From Azolla caroliniana (Eukaryota; Polypodiophyta): a stretch of DNA of 64,000 nucleotides. The notes under the pieces are model-generated. The model was not told where the DNA came from and did no database searches. It saw only the letters and a list, made by a program, of their open reading frames with translations. The stretch's first letter is position 1. Each line of letters opens with the position of its first letter. The stretch is from positions 12,400,001 to 12,464,000 of the forward strand of contig JBHGNT010000014.1 of NCBI GenBank assembly GCA_043228905.1, in the 5' to 3' direction. The translations under genes and the position numbers were made by a program. Positions 11,410-22,841 of the stretch are shown piece by piece.

Positions 11410-13599
11410 TCACCACATCGGACCACTTCCGAGTCTTGGCCTTCTCCATGCTTCTCTTGGCTTCTTCAGCCGGTGAACCGAAATCGAATTCTTCTCAGTA
11501 CCGTCGTGATGACCTCCGCACAGCATGCACTTCTCTTCCTGAGTGCACAACTCTTCTTCACAGCCGCTTGCTCCGACCTGTTCGGATGTGTCGACTTCCT
11601 TCGTCGACTCAGCTTCCTTCAGCTTCTTGTCTCCTCTTCTTCCGGCTCTCCTCTTACCGACGGGTTCAACTGTTTTTTGGCCTTTGCCCGTTTTGGTAGA
11701 GACTTTGCCCTTGCTTCTCCCCCTCAAGTGCGGCACGTCGAGATGCTGAATACCAAGCATGTCGGTAAAGTGCTGCAACTTGTCCGATCCGAGCGGCTTC
11801 GTGAAGATGTCGGCAACTTGCCGATCCGTATGAACATACCGTAGGTCAACTTCACCGCTCAGGACCCGCTCACGCACGAAGTGGTAGTGCACCTCGATGT
11901 GCTTTGTGCGAGCATGGAACACAGGGTTCTTGGTGAGCTGCAGGCTGCTCATGTTATCGCAGTAAATCGGGATCGGGGTCGGTACCTCGATCCGCAAGTC
12001 TCGCAGCAGTCGCTGAAGCCAGATGGCTTCACAAGTGGCAATGGTAGCGGCCCAGTACTCAGCCTCAGTGCTTGACAAAGCCATTATGGGTTGCTTCTTG
12101 CTGCTCCACACAACGGTCACGCTACCTATGGAGAACATGTATCCGGAAGTGGAGCGGCGATCAGACGCATCGCCGGCCCAGTCAGCATTTGTGTAACCGA
12201 CAAGCTCTTCGGGTATACCTCGCTGGTATAGCAGTCCCTGGTCCTTAGTGCCGCTGACATACCATAATATTCGTTGCGCGCACTGAAGGTGCTCCACGGT
12301 CGGCTTCTGCATGAACTGACTTACCATGCCGACCGGATAGCTGATGTCGGGTCGGGTGATGGTTAAGTAGATCAGGCTTCCGACAACCTGTCGGAACCGT
12401 TTCTCATTGCAGGCCGGTCCGGAGGTGGGACGGAGCTTCTGGTTCCGGTCCAGGGGTGTGGAGACAGGTCGGCAATCCGTCATGCCGAACTTATACAGCA
12501 TATTCAACACGTAATGTCGTTGTGAGAGCAATATGTCGTCGGGGGTCCGGATCACTTCGATCCCAAGAAAATAATGAAGGTCCCCCAGGTCCTTCATTTC
12601 GAATGCGTCCGACAACTGGGACTTGACGCGGTTGATTTCGGGAAGACCCGGTCCGGTGATGACTAAATCATCCACATACAAGAGTATACATACCGGACCG
12701 TCAAAGCCTTGCCGGATGAACAACGAAGAGTCTGACTTAGAGACAGCAAACCCCAGCTTACACAACCGGTGCGTGATCTTCGCGTTCCAAGCTCGGGGGG
12801 CTTGCTTCAAGCCGTAAAGCGACTTCTTCAGTCGGCATGCCGCCGACTTGTTCATCTCCGATTGAAATCCGGGGGGCTGAGTCATAAAGACTTCTTCTTC
12901 AAGCTCGCCTTGAACGAAGGCGTTCTTCACATCCATTTGCTGAAGATGCCACCCCCTTGCCGCAGCAACCGCCAGTACCACACGAACCGTCGTGATCTTC
13001 GCCACAGGAGCAAAGGTCTCGTCATAGTCGATTCCGTGGGTCTGCGCGTATCCCTTCGCCACTAACCGGGCTTTGTACCGGTTAACAGAACCGTCGGCGT
13101 TGTACTTGACCTTGTACACCCACTTGCATCCGATCGGTTTACAGTGACAGGGAGGATCAACTAGGTCCCAAGTTTCGTTGGCATCGAGTGCCCGCATTTC
13201 TTCGTCCATAGCGGCACGCAAATTTGCGTCCTTTGCCGCTTCTGCGTAGCTCTCCGGCTCACGCACTTCTGTCACTTTAGTCATGTATGCATAATGATGC
13301 GCCATGTATTCATTGTACTCGTACCGCATGACGGGATCCTTCTGGCGGGTTGATCGGCGCAACGCACCGTCACCTGATTTGAGGCCCTTCTTGGCCAGTT
13401 CGGTCTTCGTTGCCGAAGATCCGCCTTTCTCCTTTCCGGAGTCGGATACGCACCGATCCGACTCATCGTTGCCGGTTTCGAATTCCGGCATCTTCCTCCT
13501 CCCCTTCTCTTTGCGCGTGAACCATTTCCTTGGTTCCTTGCGCGGGGAGAGCACGGCAGAGTCTCCACCACTTGCCGTCTCTTCATCCGACTGGTCCAA
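11410..13599 (-). pseudogene. Copia-D1 reverse transcriptase, RNase H and C-terminal tail
   Basis: About 729 codons in frame with the linker above. RT has GCKWVYKVKYNADG, the MDVKNAFVQGELEEEV motif, LYGLKQAPRAW and LLYVDDLVIT (the intact YVDD box). RNase H has GYTNADWAGD, LSSTEAEYWAA and YCDNMSSLQL, then the ADIFTKPLG ending. The frame does not stop there but continues as a basic, Lys/Arg/Glu-rich tail with CMLCGGHHDG. A short deletion and an insertion relative to Copia-D2 shift the tail frame near 11480, so it ends at 11410; its true continuation lies at 11003-11323. Confidence 0.85.
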
Positions 13600-13608
13600 C
13601 CGACTAAG

Positions 13609-14538
13609 TCACTCGTTCGGTCCACTCAGCCATAACGATTCCGGACTCTCATCTTGAGTCCCGGCTTCATCATCCTCTGCCAGGGCTGATTCAGGCTCAC
13701 TGGCCTGATCTTCCGACATTGGGTCGGGATCGGAAGTCGGAGTCGGTACGGAGTACCAGGATGCCGATTCATCGAACTCGACATCCTGGCTAACTCGGAC
13801 TTCCTTCGTCCGGGGGTTATAGCACTTATACCCCTTTTGCTCTTGAGCATAGCCGACTAGGATGCATTTTTCCGATTTTGCATCCAGCTTCCTCCGCTTC
13901 CGATCCGGCACATGCACATACGCTATGCTGCCGAATATCCGAAGGTGTCTTAAGTTCGGCTTGCGCCCGAAATACAGCTCATGAGCTGACACCTTGTCAC
14001 CAATGCAGTTTTGTATGTAGACGGCCGTCTGGATCGCCTCCGCCCAGTAGAACCGAGGCATGCTCTTTTCCTCCAGCATTGCCCTTGCCGCTTCGACGAG
14101 TGTCCGGTTCTTCCTTTTGGCCACACCGTTTTGCTCCGGTGTGTATCTGTTGTTGAACTCTCGCCGAATTCCCTTCTGCTGCAGATAACTAGTGAATTGG
14201 CCGGAAAAATATTCCTTTCTGCCATCCGACCGAAGGCATTTGATCTTCCTCTCTGATTCCTGTTCCACCATCTTTTGGAGGCTTCGGAAACAGTCGAAGA
14301 CTTCGCTCTTCCGCTCAATGAGGTAGATCCAAGTATATCGAGTATAGTCGTCGATGAAGGAGACGAAGTACCGGCTCCCGCCAAGGCTTACACTTTGTGC
14401 CGGTTCCCACACATCCGAATGGATGAGATCGAGCTTGTTACGGTTCCAGTTCCGTTCGGTGGGGAATGGAAGCCGGTGTTGCTTCCCAAGTTGGCAGGCT
14501 TCACAGATTTCGGCTCTCCGGCCGCTGAACTTCGGCAA
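13609..14538 (-). pseudogene. Copia-D1 integrase
   Basis: About 309 codons. It includes the end of the zinc module (CEACQLGKQHRLPFP), the integrase core with D in IHSDVWEPAQ, D in CLRSDGRKEYF and the YTPEQNGVAKRKNRT box. That box has AKRKNR where Copia normally has AERMNR, so the catalytic Glu appears replaced by Lys. It ends at a TGA (13609-13611) inside the acidic linker before RT. The replaced residue means this copy could not supply active integrase even without the stops. Confidence 0.82.
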
Positions 14539-14665
14539 ACCGAAAACGACTTGTTTCGTTTGCAGGTCTTGAAGCCTTCGGTAGTTGACGTGGCCTATCC
14601 GCTTGTGCCATAGGTCGATGTCCGACTCGACCTTCTGTCATTTCACGAACAGAGCGGTGCCAAAG

Positions 14666-15574
14666 TCATTGGTGTTGAGGATAAACATCCCCGTCTCTGC
14701 GCCCTTGCGCAATGACTTCGCCCTCATCCTCAATGAAGCACCCGAGGTGCGTAAACCGCACCTGCATCCCCTGGTCGACAATTTGACCGACGGACACCAG
14801 GTTCTTCGTGATTGTCGGAACGTGTAATACGTTCATCAGCTTCCCTTTCTGTCCGACGTGGCTTAGAGGGACTTCTCCGACGTGCACGATTGGGTGAGGA
14901 GTGTCGTCTCCGGTTTCGACTACTCCTGGTTGATCCGGTTTCTCCAGAAAGGAGAACCACTCTTTGTGGCTCGTCATGTGGTTCGACGCGCCGGAATCAA
15001 CATACCACACTTCCTCCGTTTTGGAAGTGGTCTTCTTCATTGAGTTTGCCTTGTGATTCATCACCAAGGTTGGCCCCTTACTGGCCTTTCCAGTTCCGGA
15101 TCCTCCTGATCCGTTTGCGTAGTGCAAGTTTTGTCGGCCATCCTTACCGGCCTTGCCGAATCCGGATTTGTCCGAATCAGCACGCTTTCTCCAGCACTCG
15201 CTTTCCCTGTGGCCTTTTTTGCCACAGTACCAGCATTCCGTAGCGGGTTTGTCTTGCCGGCCTCCGGCACCACCTTGACTCCCCCTGCTTGTGGAAGTCC
15301 TGGAACTGTTGTCGGCACGCTCATAGTGCCTCCGTTCCTGCTCTTGCCGGCCACCTCCATTGCATGCCGACCCACCTCTTCCACCACGCCCACGGAGCCG
15401 ATCCGTTCCCGTGTACAGCATTCGGCTGTCCGGGGATGCACTGGTAGATGCACCGGCGTGGTTCTCCTCTACAAGGAGCATCGACTGTAAGTCGAAGAAT
15501 GAGGGGGTATTCTCCCTTGTACACACCGCAGTCCGGAGCGCTCCGAACTTGGACGCCAGGCCTCCGAGACATAC
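14666..15574 (-). pseudogene. Copia-D1 gag zinc knuckle and protease
   Basis: Continues the gag frame: a Gly/Arg-rich basic stretch, a zinc knuckle CWYCGKKGHRESEC (CX2CX4HX4C, near 15240), and an aspartic protease with VWYVDSGASNHMTS (near 15005). The frame is lost near 14666. The following GAG-pre-integrase part (LWHKRIGHVNY) lies in another frame and has a TGA at 14638-14640 where a Trp is expected. The protease would process the polyprotein. Confidence 0.82.
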
Positions 15575-16024
15575 CTACACCATCTCGTCTTCCTCTACGG
15601 TAACATTGATAGAGGCGAGCGAGTCGCAGATCTCCTTTATCCGGCTCGTGTAGTCTGCCACGGACATGTTCTTCTGTCGAACATTGCTCAACTCATGTCT
15701 GAGTTGCAGCCTTCGGGCAGTAGTGCTTGCGGCGAAAACCTTTTTCAGGTTCCCCCAAGCATCCTTTGGTGTCTTGGCGTCACGGATGTGGCTGAGCAGC
15801 TGATCGCCGACACTGGACGCGAAGCAGTACATCACCCTGCTTGCCGCTTGTTCCCATACCGGGAAGTCCTTGTGTGCCGAGTCTGGCGCCGCATCGTTCG
15901 ATCCTTCGACATAACTCCAGTACCCGTGTCCAAGCAGGTACTGGTGCATCTTGTAAGACCAGGATGCGTAGTTGCTCCTGTCGAGCTTCTCCACCGGGAG
16001 CGACGTAGCCATGCCTCTATCCAT
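15575..16024 (-). pseudogene. Copia-D1 gag, N-terminal part
   Basis: Starts at ATG 16024 with MDRGMATSLPVEKLDRSNYA, the substrate-like opening of Copia gag, followed by the capsid region (WGNLKKVFAASTTARRLQLR). It is ended by an in-frame TAG at 15575-15577 lying between two Val codons. The same frame continues beyond the stop into the zinc-knuckle/protease segment. The stop is compatible with a single CAG-to-TAG change. Confidence 0.85.
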
Positions 16025-16106
16025 GTATTCTACTGTGTCTATTTTCGACCTGTTAGGGTTTTCTTCTCAAGAGTAAATGTCTGCAGCAGAGGTCCTCAAC
16101 CCTCGC

Positions 16107-16118
16107 GCTCTGATACCA
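16107..16118 (-). other. Copia-D1 primer-binding site
   Basis: TGGTATCAGAGC on the minus strand, immediately after the 5' LTR. This is the initiator-Met tRNA complementary site typical of plant Copia elements. Confidence 0.9.
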
Positions 16119-16529
16119 TGTAAACGTAAGTGTTTGCGGAAGCGTAAAACAGAGAACAACACAGAGAGAGAGAGAGAGAGAGCGAGAGAGACAGAGAGAG
16201 CAGAACACAATTTCTAAATTATATCAAGACTCTGTACACACACTGTGCTAAGTAGCACTATTTATACAAGTCCTTTTGGGACTGACAGAAGTACCATGTA
16301 CTTCAATGCTCACACGAGCATCTGACACTTACTACGAGACTATAGCTACCTAGTAGTCTATCCTATACTAGGCTTCCGATTGGACTTCCGGTTACGGATT
16401 GCACCCGGCCTCCACTGCTTGCCGGTTCGGTTGCTCACCGTAATACCGATCCGTTTCGCCCGATCCGTCTCACTTACCGGCTCCGGCTTATTCAGCCGAT
16501 CCAGTTCCGGTTGAGCTTGCCGCTCAACA
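16119..16529 (-). repeat. Copia-D1 5' LTR
   Basis: 411 bp, nearly identical to 10600-11008. The copies differ at a G/A near 16472, at two positions near 16503-16505, and by 2 bp in the AG run. Confidence 0.92.
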
Positions 16530-16534
16530 GCGAG

Positions 16535-17141
16535 CCTTCCACTCAGAATTAGAAGGAAGAAATTGTTTATTGAGAGCTTCCTTCAATTCTTCCCACGTAT
16601 TCACGGGCATGGGCCCCTTTTGTCGAATGCTATCATCCATGAAGTTGCGCCACCATAGTTTAGCATCCCCGGCCAAGAAGGTTGAGCAATGGAAGACTCG
16701 GTCCGCCTCGTTGAGGATACGGGCGGCTAGGAAGAATTGCTCGCAATCCCAAATGAAATTCTCCAAAATTTGGGCATCTCGAGCTCCATTGTAGCTTTCG
16801 GGTTCACGAGGCTTCACACGTGGAGATTCGTTGGCGCATCGAGCCGCTTCTTCTCGCGCATCATTCTTGGCACGAGACTCTTTAGCAAGTAGACACAGCA
16901 ATTCCGAATTCGTGTCGGCGAGGCGAGCACTAAGGTCCCTGACCATAGTGATAAGATTGTCGGCTTCACTTTCAAGTAAGGCAACTCTTGTCTCGAGTTC
17001 CTTAACACGTAGACGGAGGTTTCGGGGAGGATTTATAGGAACCTCCTCCGAAGCCGATGACACATTCGCCGGGTTGGAAGTAATGGAGGCATTAGGAGCC
17101 GCTTCCATGGTTGGTGCATCCATATTTTCATGTGCAACCAT
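16535..17141 (-). pseudogene. Gypsy-A gag, N-terminal part
   Basis: Begins at ATG 17141, 93 bp inside the primer site. About 200 codons: a Pro/Ala-rich leader, a predicted coiled coil (RVKELETRVALLESEADNL, about residues 45-65), then the retrotransposon gag core with WDCEQFF, AKLWWRNFMDD and WEELKEALNKQFLP. It is cut at residue ~203 by the Copia-D1 insertion; the GCGAG duplication is at 16530-16534 and 10595-10599. The rest of gag is at 10325-10599. Function: the structural capsid protein of the element. Confidence 0.8.
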
Positions 17142-17233
17142 TCTAGAATCAGTACGTCAAGAAAGCTATTTGAAAGGATACTACCTTAAGATTCACGATT
17201 CCCACAAGCCGCAAGCGTAGTTTTAGCGAGTTC

Positions 17234-17245
17234 GCTCTGATACCA
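17234..17245 (-). other. Gypsy-A primer-binding site
   Basis: TGGTATCAGAGC on the minus strand directly next to the 5' LTR end at 17246. Confidence 0.88.
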
Positions 17246-17670
17246 TGTAACACCACCGAAATTTCGCAATAAGGGTGGATCGCCGATTGGATTCGAACTC
17301 GCGTGTCTACGTTTTTTGACTAAGGGAAAATATAATTAAGGGAGAGAACTTGGATATGTTGAACTCCGCCCAATCACCCTCTGTCCAACTTATATACAAG
17401 ATCCTCCTTTTCTCTCATAAGTTTTCCCATATAGTACATAAGTACCTTACATCCGTCATAATGGTATTTAATAGAAGTCATTAGGGAGATTCCCTTCTTC
17501 CACATAGGTAGTTGACTTCATTTAAAGATTATTCAAATGCCTAGGGAGATTCCCTTTCCCCACTTAGGTACTTGAGTATTATGGTATTAAATGCACTAGA
17601 TGTCACATTCACCATGTGCACCTTACCTTGGGAATGGTACATGTACCATAAGCCCCATGCTCACACCTTG
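17246..17670 (-). repeat. Gypsy-A 5' LTR, U3 end missing
   Basis: Begins (plus) TGTAACACCACC and aligns to 6094 onward until CTCACACCTTG at 17670, then homology ends. About 160 bp of U3 present in the other LTR are absent. It has a 65-bp segment (about 17385-17455) that the other LTR lacks. Confidence 0.85.
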
Positions 17671-17696
17671 GAAACTTTTCCTTATTTACATGAATA

Positions 17697-17710
17697 CCCC
17701 CCCCCCCCCC
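17697..17710. repeat. Poly-C tract
   Basis: 14 C followed by TCCTCCCCC. Non-coding, just outside the truncated Gypsy-A LTR. Nothing else is recognised in 17671-17880. Confidence 0.85.
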
Positions 17711-17888
17711 TCCTCCCCCACCTTAGGCTCCCTGGAAACTTTCGCAGCTAGCTTCAACCCTTGGGCTGGCTGATTTCCATTGCTTCTACTTCTAACTACT
17801 TCTTCTTCCTCTTCTTCTGCGAACTACAGAATTTGAATTCACGATATTTTCTTGTGTCTTTCGATCGTTTCGAGAGAAACGGGTTCGC

Positions 17889-18266
17889 TAACAATCGACA
17901 ACGGTTCGGTTCAGTTCGGTTCGAGAAAGTCTCCACCGAACCGGTTTGAAACGGAACCGTTAAAACATTTTGGAACCCGAACCAAACCAAACCGTAAAAA
18001 CCATTAAACTGCTAAAACCATGGTTTCATGGTTCGGTTTCCGCTTTCAACTTAGGTCAAAATTCAAATTTAAAATTTTTCATTATTTCAAATTTTAATTT
18101 TTCAAAATTTTAAAGAAATTTCCTAAAATGTGAGAAATAGGCCTAAAAATGAAAAGGTTGTTTCAAAAAATATAAAATATTTAAACTAAGGTTTCAAACC
18201 ATATAAGCCATTATGCCATGATTTCGTGGTTTAGTTCGGTTCAAACCGAACTGTTGCCGATTGTTA
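17889..18266. mobile_element. hAT-type MITE (378 bp)
   Basis: Flanked by a perfect 8-bp direct repeat GGGTTCGC (17881-17888 and 18267-18274), the duplication length of hAT transposons. The terminal inverted repeats start TAACAATCG(A/G)CAAC(G/A)GTTCGG at both ends. The interior is rich in GGTTCGGTT-type subterminal repeats and then AT-rich, with no coding frame. It is therefore a non-autonomous element that needs a transposase encoded elsewhere. Confidence 0.85.
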
Positions 18267-18360
18267 GGGTTCGCTGGCATTTGCCTTAATGCTCAACCCT
18301 CTAGGTTAATGTTCTAAACCCATGTTCATTTTCAAGAACAACCTAATTTCTCATACCTTA

Positions 18361-20043
18361 TGTTGAGAATCAAGCTCAACCTAGCCTAGTGTGTGAAAAC
18401 ACCCTTCAGAGTGTATGAACACTCAAAGATCAAAAGTCACACCATTACTCTTTACACATTAATTGTGTGTCATAGAATCATATTCTATGACACATAACTA
18501 ATGAGTTTCCACATTCCCCATGACCAATGAGCTTCGATAGTTAATGAAGAGAGAGAGTGACTATATAAATCACTCTCCTACTTTGTTATAGGTTGGTTAA
18601 TCTCCTTTGTAATATACAATCGTCTTGAGTATTTTTCTATCTATCTTGTGTTCCTCTCTCTCTCTCATGCTTTTGCTATATGTAGATGATGTAGTGCTTT
18701 TTGCAAATACTTTAGGAGATGTACAAAAGCTTATGAAGGCATTGGAAAAAATTTGCATGCATACTAAATTAAGTGTCAATAGCTCTAAAACAAAGATTAT
18801 GCTTGTGAAGAGCCAAAAAAGAGATAAACCATGCATTATGTACACCAATGAGCCAATTGAATGTGAGGAAAGCTTCAAATATCTTGGCCTTGAAGTTCCT
18901 TCAAATCATAGATGGAAAATGAATGTGTTACACGCCGCTTAGAGGCAGGTAAGCGAGCATACTATGCATTTGAGAACACATGCAATCTTCGAGATATTAA
19001 GTGTTGGGTCCTCAAGAAATATCTTTTCGACACTTTGGTGACACCAATTCTTCTCTATGGGGTGAAAGTATGGGGCGGTAGCATCCCTAAATCTATGTGG
19101 AAAGAGTTTGAAAATGTCCAAAAACATTTTCTTACAAAGTTTCTACAAGTTAAGAAACAAACGCCCTACACCCTCCTCCTCCTTGAGACGAGATCGCTTC
19201 CCATTGAGATCATGGCCATGGAAAGGGTTGTTGAATACATGCTTAAGGTTCAAAAAAGTCCCTCACATCGACTTCCTAGAATTGCGTGGGAAGCAAGCAA
19301 AAAAATCCAATAGACACATAAAAACAAATTTTTATGTTCCGGTTGGATGCAAGATATAGAAAAATGGTTTGGTAGATGGGATGCGAGACACTTGCTTCAT
19401 GATGCATCATTAGATTCCTCTGTAAATGAGGCCTTTTTGCGACGCCAATGTATTATGACATGGGACAAATGTGGAGGCTCGCACTTCACAAATTATACTA
19501 CACATGTTGCACCTAACTACAAAACCATATTCTTTGCGGAACGGGGAAATCGTACACATCGATACATGTTAGAGCCCATACCGTTATCTGCCATTCGAAC
19601 CATTGCTTCCATGCGACTTAGCTCACATGCATTGCGATGTGAAACAGGGCGTTGGGGCACAAGTGATGAGAGTGGTTGGCTATGCACACTTTGCCCTAAA
19701 CAAGTTCGCGAGTTTGAGTATCACACTTTGATACAATGCTCTGCCTTTGATCATATTCGACCATGCTTTCCACATGTCTTCGACCAAGCCCAATCTTTGC
19801 ATGAATTCCTCTCACAACCACAATGTGCACTCTCAATTGCAACATTCATTGGTAAAGTTCTTGAACATCAAGAGTCACTACTCACTTTCACACGTATCAC
19901 GTGAAATGTAATATTTTTGGTCTCATAGGTCATATTTGACCTCCGAAGACGATAATATAATCTATCTATCTATTTATCTATCTCTCACACACACACATCT
20001 CTAACCTATTCCGTGGCACAAGAATCACCATCGATTCTTTACA
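18361..20043 (+). mobile_element. Solo LTR 1, split by a LINE
   Basis: Ends TGTTGAGAATCAAGCTCAAC (18361) and GATTCTTTACA (20043). The two arms, 18361-18666 and 19984-20043, align end to end with solo LTR 2 (21336-21733, opposite strand), including the TATATAAA promoter motif near 18563. LINE-A is inserted in its TC-rich tract. Flanks CCTTA/CCTAG are only a partial duplication. No internal retrotransposon region is present. Confidence 0.85.
18667..19983 (+). mobile_element. LINE-A, 5'-truncated non-LTR retrotransposon
   Basis: It starts abruptly at LLLYVDDVVLFANT (the RT palm box, FADD-type position reading YVDD), directly after a (TC)n run. It continues with the RT thumb (FKYLGLEVPSNHRW, LLYGVKVWGGSIP) and a C-terminal cysteine/histidine module LCTLCPKQ ... 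EYHTLIQC (about 19680-19740), then ends at a stop near 19904. Two frameshifts (about 18915 and 19320) break the frame. The 3' end GGTCTCATAGG ... CGAAGACGATAATATAA is followed by (TCTA)n and the interrupted LTR. It is dead on arrival because of 5' truncation. Confidence 0.88.
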
Positions 20044-21335
20044 CCTAGCAAACGAACACAAGCAACTTTTGTAATGAATTCAACATCCAACACGATGTGC
20101 TAGAGTTGAATGCAAGCTTCCTTGATACACCATCTTTTTGACCTATTTAGATTTAATGAATCTTGGTGTTAAGCCTAGTACCCATAACCAATAGTTTGCT
20201 AAATAAATTCTATGACATGTCTAAAGCCTAGTAAAATGCTTTCACCTTGAGTTTTAGTATGGATTAATATTCTCTCTTCCATAAACTCTCATGTCATAAT
20301 GGATGTTGATCTTTTCTACACTTCAACACAATAATTCATATCATTTGCATTCAACACTTTTTCCCATAATAACATGAATCCAATGGCATGTTGATACATT
20401 AGGTAAAGGGGGCCAATACATATATGTTTTATAGCTTTTAAGAGCTCTTTTTCTAGATAAAAATTGAATTCTCCTTTTTTAACAGACATTGCATTTTCTT
20501 TTGAGCATGCACATATTGTTTTCCTTGCATGGGAAGTTAGTTTCTACAAATGTATGCTGACTATTCATATTTATCACATGCTTCCTTCATACCTATGTGC
20601 ATTGAAGCTTATCTTTACCCTAATAAATGCTTTGACGATGTTGTATCATTGTAAGCTATACCACTAAACAATTCTATGAATGAAAATGTTGTATATGAAG
20701 GGGTTTGACATTGGTTGTCATGTCACGATGAAGAAATCAACATGGACTAAACTTGATTGCATCATAATGCAATCAAGTTTTATCCATGACTGAGTTATCT
20801 TTTTTTGTCACCCTATTTTGGGTTGTATACCCACCATTCATAACTTTCAACTCCAAAGAATAGGCACAATACAGTATTGAGATTTTGTTTTTTATTTTTT
20901 GCTTCATAAGATGTATATACTTATGTCCATATTTTCTATATTCCATACTTTTTCTCATAAGAATGTGAATCCATTATTACCCCTTTTTTTCCTAAGTAAA
21001 TATTGAAAGGTTTGACTAATGTCCATCTTGTAAATTTAATGTGGAGAAAAGTTTGACTTTTATTGTATGATGTCAAACTAAACAAGAGGTTTTATAATGA
21101 ATGCAACATGAAACACATTACATTCATTTGAAATTTAGACATAAGATTACATTGTCACATTATACCCTTTACTTTTGGTATAACCATAATAAAGAAGCAT
21201 GTGAACCGTAATAATGTAAATCCCGATCACGGCCACTTGTGTATGGGTAAAAAGGCTACTCAAGTCAAAAGTAGAGTGCTTATAATTGGATAGATACACC
21301 CTTTAGGGAGCTCCAACATTATAAATACTAACTAG
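20044..21335. other. Intergenic DNA between two solo LTRs
   Basis: AT-rich with no credible gene. The only structure seen is the near-perfect hairpin at 20749-20780. Short open frames here have no recognisable domain. Confidence 0.6.
20749..20780. repeat. Perfect 14-bp inverted repeat
   Basis: Arms AAACTTGATTGCAT and ATGCAATCAAGTTT separated by CATA. An imperfect extension (CATGGACT/TATCCATG) lengthens the stem to about 22 bp. Confidence 0.8.
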
Positions 21336-21733
21336 TGTAAAGAATCGGATATGATTCTTGTGAAGCGGAAGAGATGTGAGTTATGTGTGTGTATGAGAGA
21401 GAGTGTGAGAGTGAGAGAGTGAGAGAGACAAGGAATGATACACAAAGAATACGCAAGGTAGATTCTATTAACAAAGGAGAAAGACTCAACTCAATACAAG
21501 GTGGGAGGAGGGTGCTTTATATAGTCACCCTCTCTCTTCATTAACTACAAGACTCATGGAGCATGGGGAATGTGAAAGCTCATAAGTTATGTGTCATAGA
21601 ATATGATTCTATGACTCATACTAAATGCTAGAATACAAAGAGGTGACATAATGGTGACTCTTGATCGTTGGAGTGTCTATTCACTCTCAAGGTGAGTTCA
21701 CACACTAAACCAAGTTGAGCTCGATTCTCAACA
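21336..21733 (-). mobile_element. Solo LTR 2
   Basis: 398 bp on the minus strand, TGTTGAGAATCGAGCTCAAC ... CCGATTCTTTACA, flanked by ACTAG (21331-21335) and ACTGG (21734-21738), a 5-bp duplication with one change. It has TATATAAAG near 21520 (minus) and a TC-rich tract that corresponds to the LINE-A insertion point in solo LTR 1. Confidence 0.88.
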
Positions 21734-22640
21734 ACTGGTATAGGTTAGATGTAAATACACACCACTTAAGATGTAATTCACGTACAAGGGTGTACACCTC
21801 GTAATGTTTGACCTCCCTAAAGAGAGTATTTTCCAATTATGGGTACTCTACTTGCACCTTAAGCAATCTTTTAATCCATGGACATATTTACAAAAGCAAC
21901 CTTGGCTGGAATATACAAGATCTTAATAAGAAAGCACATGAATCTACAAGGATCATTTGTGGGAACATCTAAAATCTCTTATATATATGCCTACATCTAA
22001 TCGATGACGCTTATAATTTAGATATTCTAGCCATGGATTTATTGTTTGCAACATGGCACAATTTCGTTCTACATTTGAGGATGCTGATTTATGTGAGTTT
22101 CCACATTGATTAAGTTGCCAAGACACTATTATGCAAACCTACTAGAGTGTGTAAGTAGGGATCAACTATCTCTGCTTAAATGAGTGTGAGCCTTAGCCTC
22201 ATGAACCTAAGGTCATTCAACACATTTCTGACTCCCTTTGTTCATAGTATACAAGAGAAAGTTGGTCAACAAAGCAATTGCAAATACATCTCTTTTCATG
22301 ACTCGATTCAACCAAATGCACTAAACTTTAGAATCACTGACATTTTTTTATCTTAATGGCAGAGGGATTTGCTGGAGGGGGATGTTTTGCCATTTCACGT
22401 AATCCATATTGGCAAGACTGAATAATAAACGCAAATTAGCTATGGAAATTCCTATTTACAAAGCAACAATACCGAAAGCTACACTTTCCTTTCCAATGAT
22501 ATTAATTGCTCAGAATTTAAGAGAAGCCTTTCTCTTCCATGGCATTCGCCCCAATTTCAAGAGTATGAAACTTTTTACTTATTAACATGACACATAACAA
22601 GAATCCAGTAACTACCAAGCTGTTGATGAAACACATTTAT
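21734..22640. other. Intergenic DNA, nothing recognised
   Basis: No open frame or repeat with support was seen. Confidence 0.55.
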
Positions 22641-22646
22641 CACAAG

Positions 22647-22841
22647 TTTATGATATAAGACATCAGACTTCCCTGATGATAAGAGATCATTTGCATGTTG
22701 CCACAGAAAATTTCCATTGAGTGGGTTGTAAGCCTTTGCCAAGGAGATCATTTTAAGTTTATGATATAAAAGCATTAGAGTTCCCTAACAATAAGATATC
22801 ATTTGTATGTTGTCAAGGATTTTCCATTGAGTGGGTTGGAG
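22647..22841. repeat. Tandem duplication, ~109-bp period
   Basis: Copies 22647-22733 and 22756-22841 share GTTTATGATATAA, CATTTG.ATGTTG and TTTCCATTGAGTGGGTTG. It lies 3' of the PPR gene. Confidence 0.75.

Larger units (their letters stand above)
10600..16529 (-). mobile_element. Copia-D1, complete young Copia element
   Basis: 5930 bp, minus strand, flanked by a perfect 5-bp target duplication GCGAG (10595-10599 and 16530-16534). The LTRs are 10600-11008 and 16119-16529. They differ by three substitutions and a 2-bp change in an AG run, so insertion was recent. It has a primer site at 16107-16118 and a polypurine tract at 11009-11021. The polyprotein has three premature stops plus frameshifts, so it is complete in structure but coding-defective. 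It sits in Gypsy-A gag and is therefore younger than Gypsy-A. Confidence 0.95.
6094..17670 (-). mobile_element. Gypsy-A, chromovirus LTR retrotransposon with nested Copia
   Basis: Minus-strand Ty3/Gypsy element in the order 5' LTR (17246-17670), primer site (17234-17245), gag, protease, RT, RNase H, integrase, chromodomain, polypurine tract (6621-6633), 3' LTR (6094-6620). Copia-D1 (10600-16529) interrupts gag, so the element itself is about 5.6 kb. The 3' LTR has the inverted ends TGTAACAC/GTGTTACA. The right LTR stops short at 17670, so the U3 tip and the target duplication are lost there. The gag has an in-frame stop and the pol a frameshift, so it is not autonomous now. Confidence 0.9.

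Noticed and set aside
11101-11844. Plus-strand 247-codon frame, and similar plus frames at 53944-54682
   Set aside because: Antisense shadows of the Copia-D C-terminal tail and RNase H.
17280-17310. Box-B-like GGATTCGAACTC in the Gypsy-A LTR
   Set aside because: No matching box A at the right distance; it is ordinary LTR sequence present in both LTRs.
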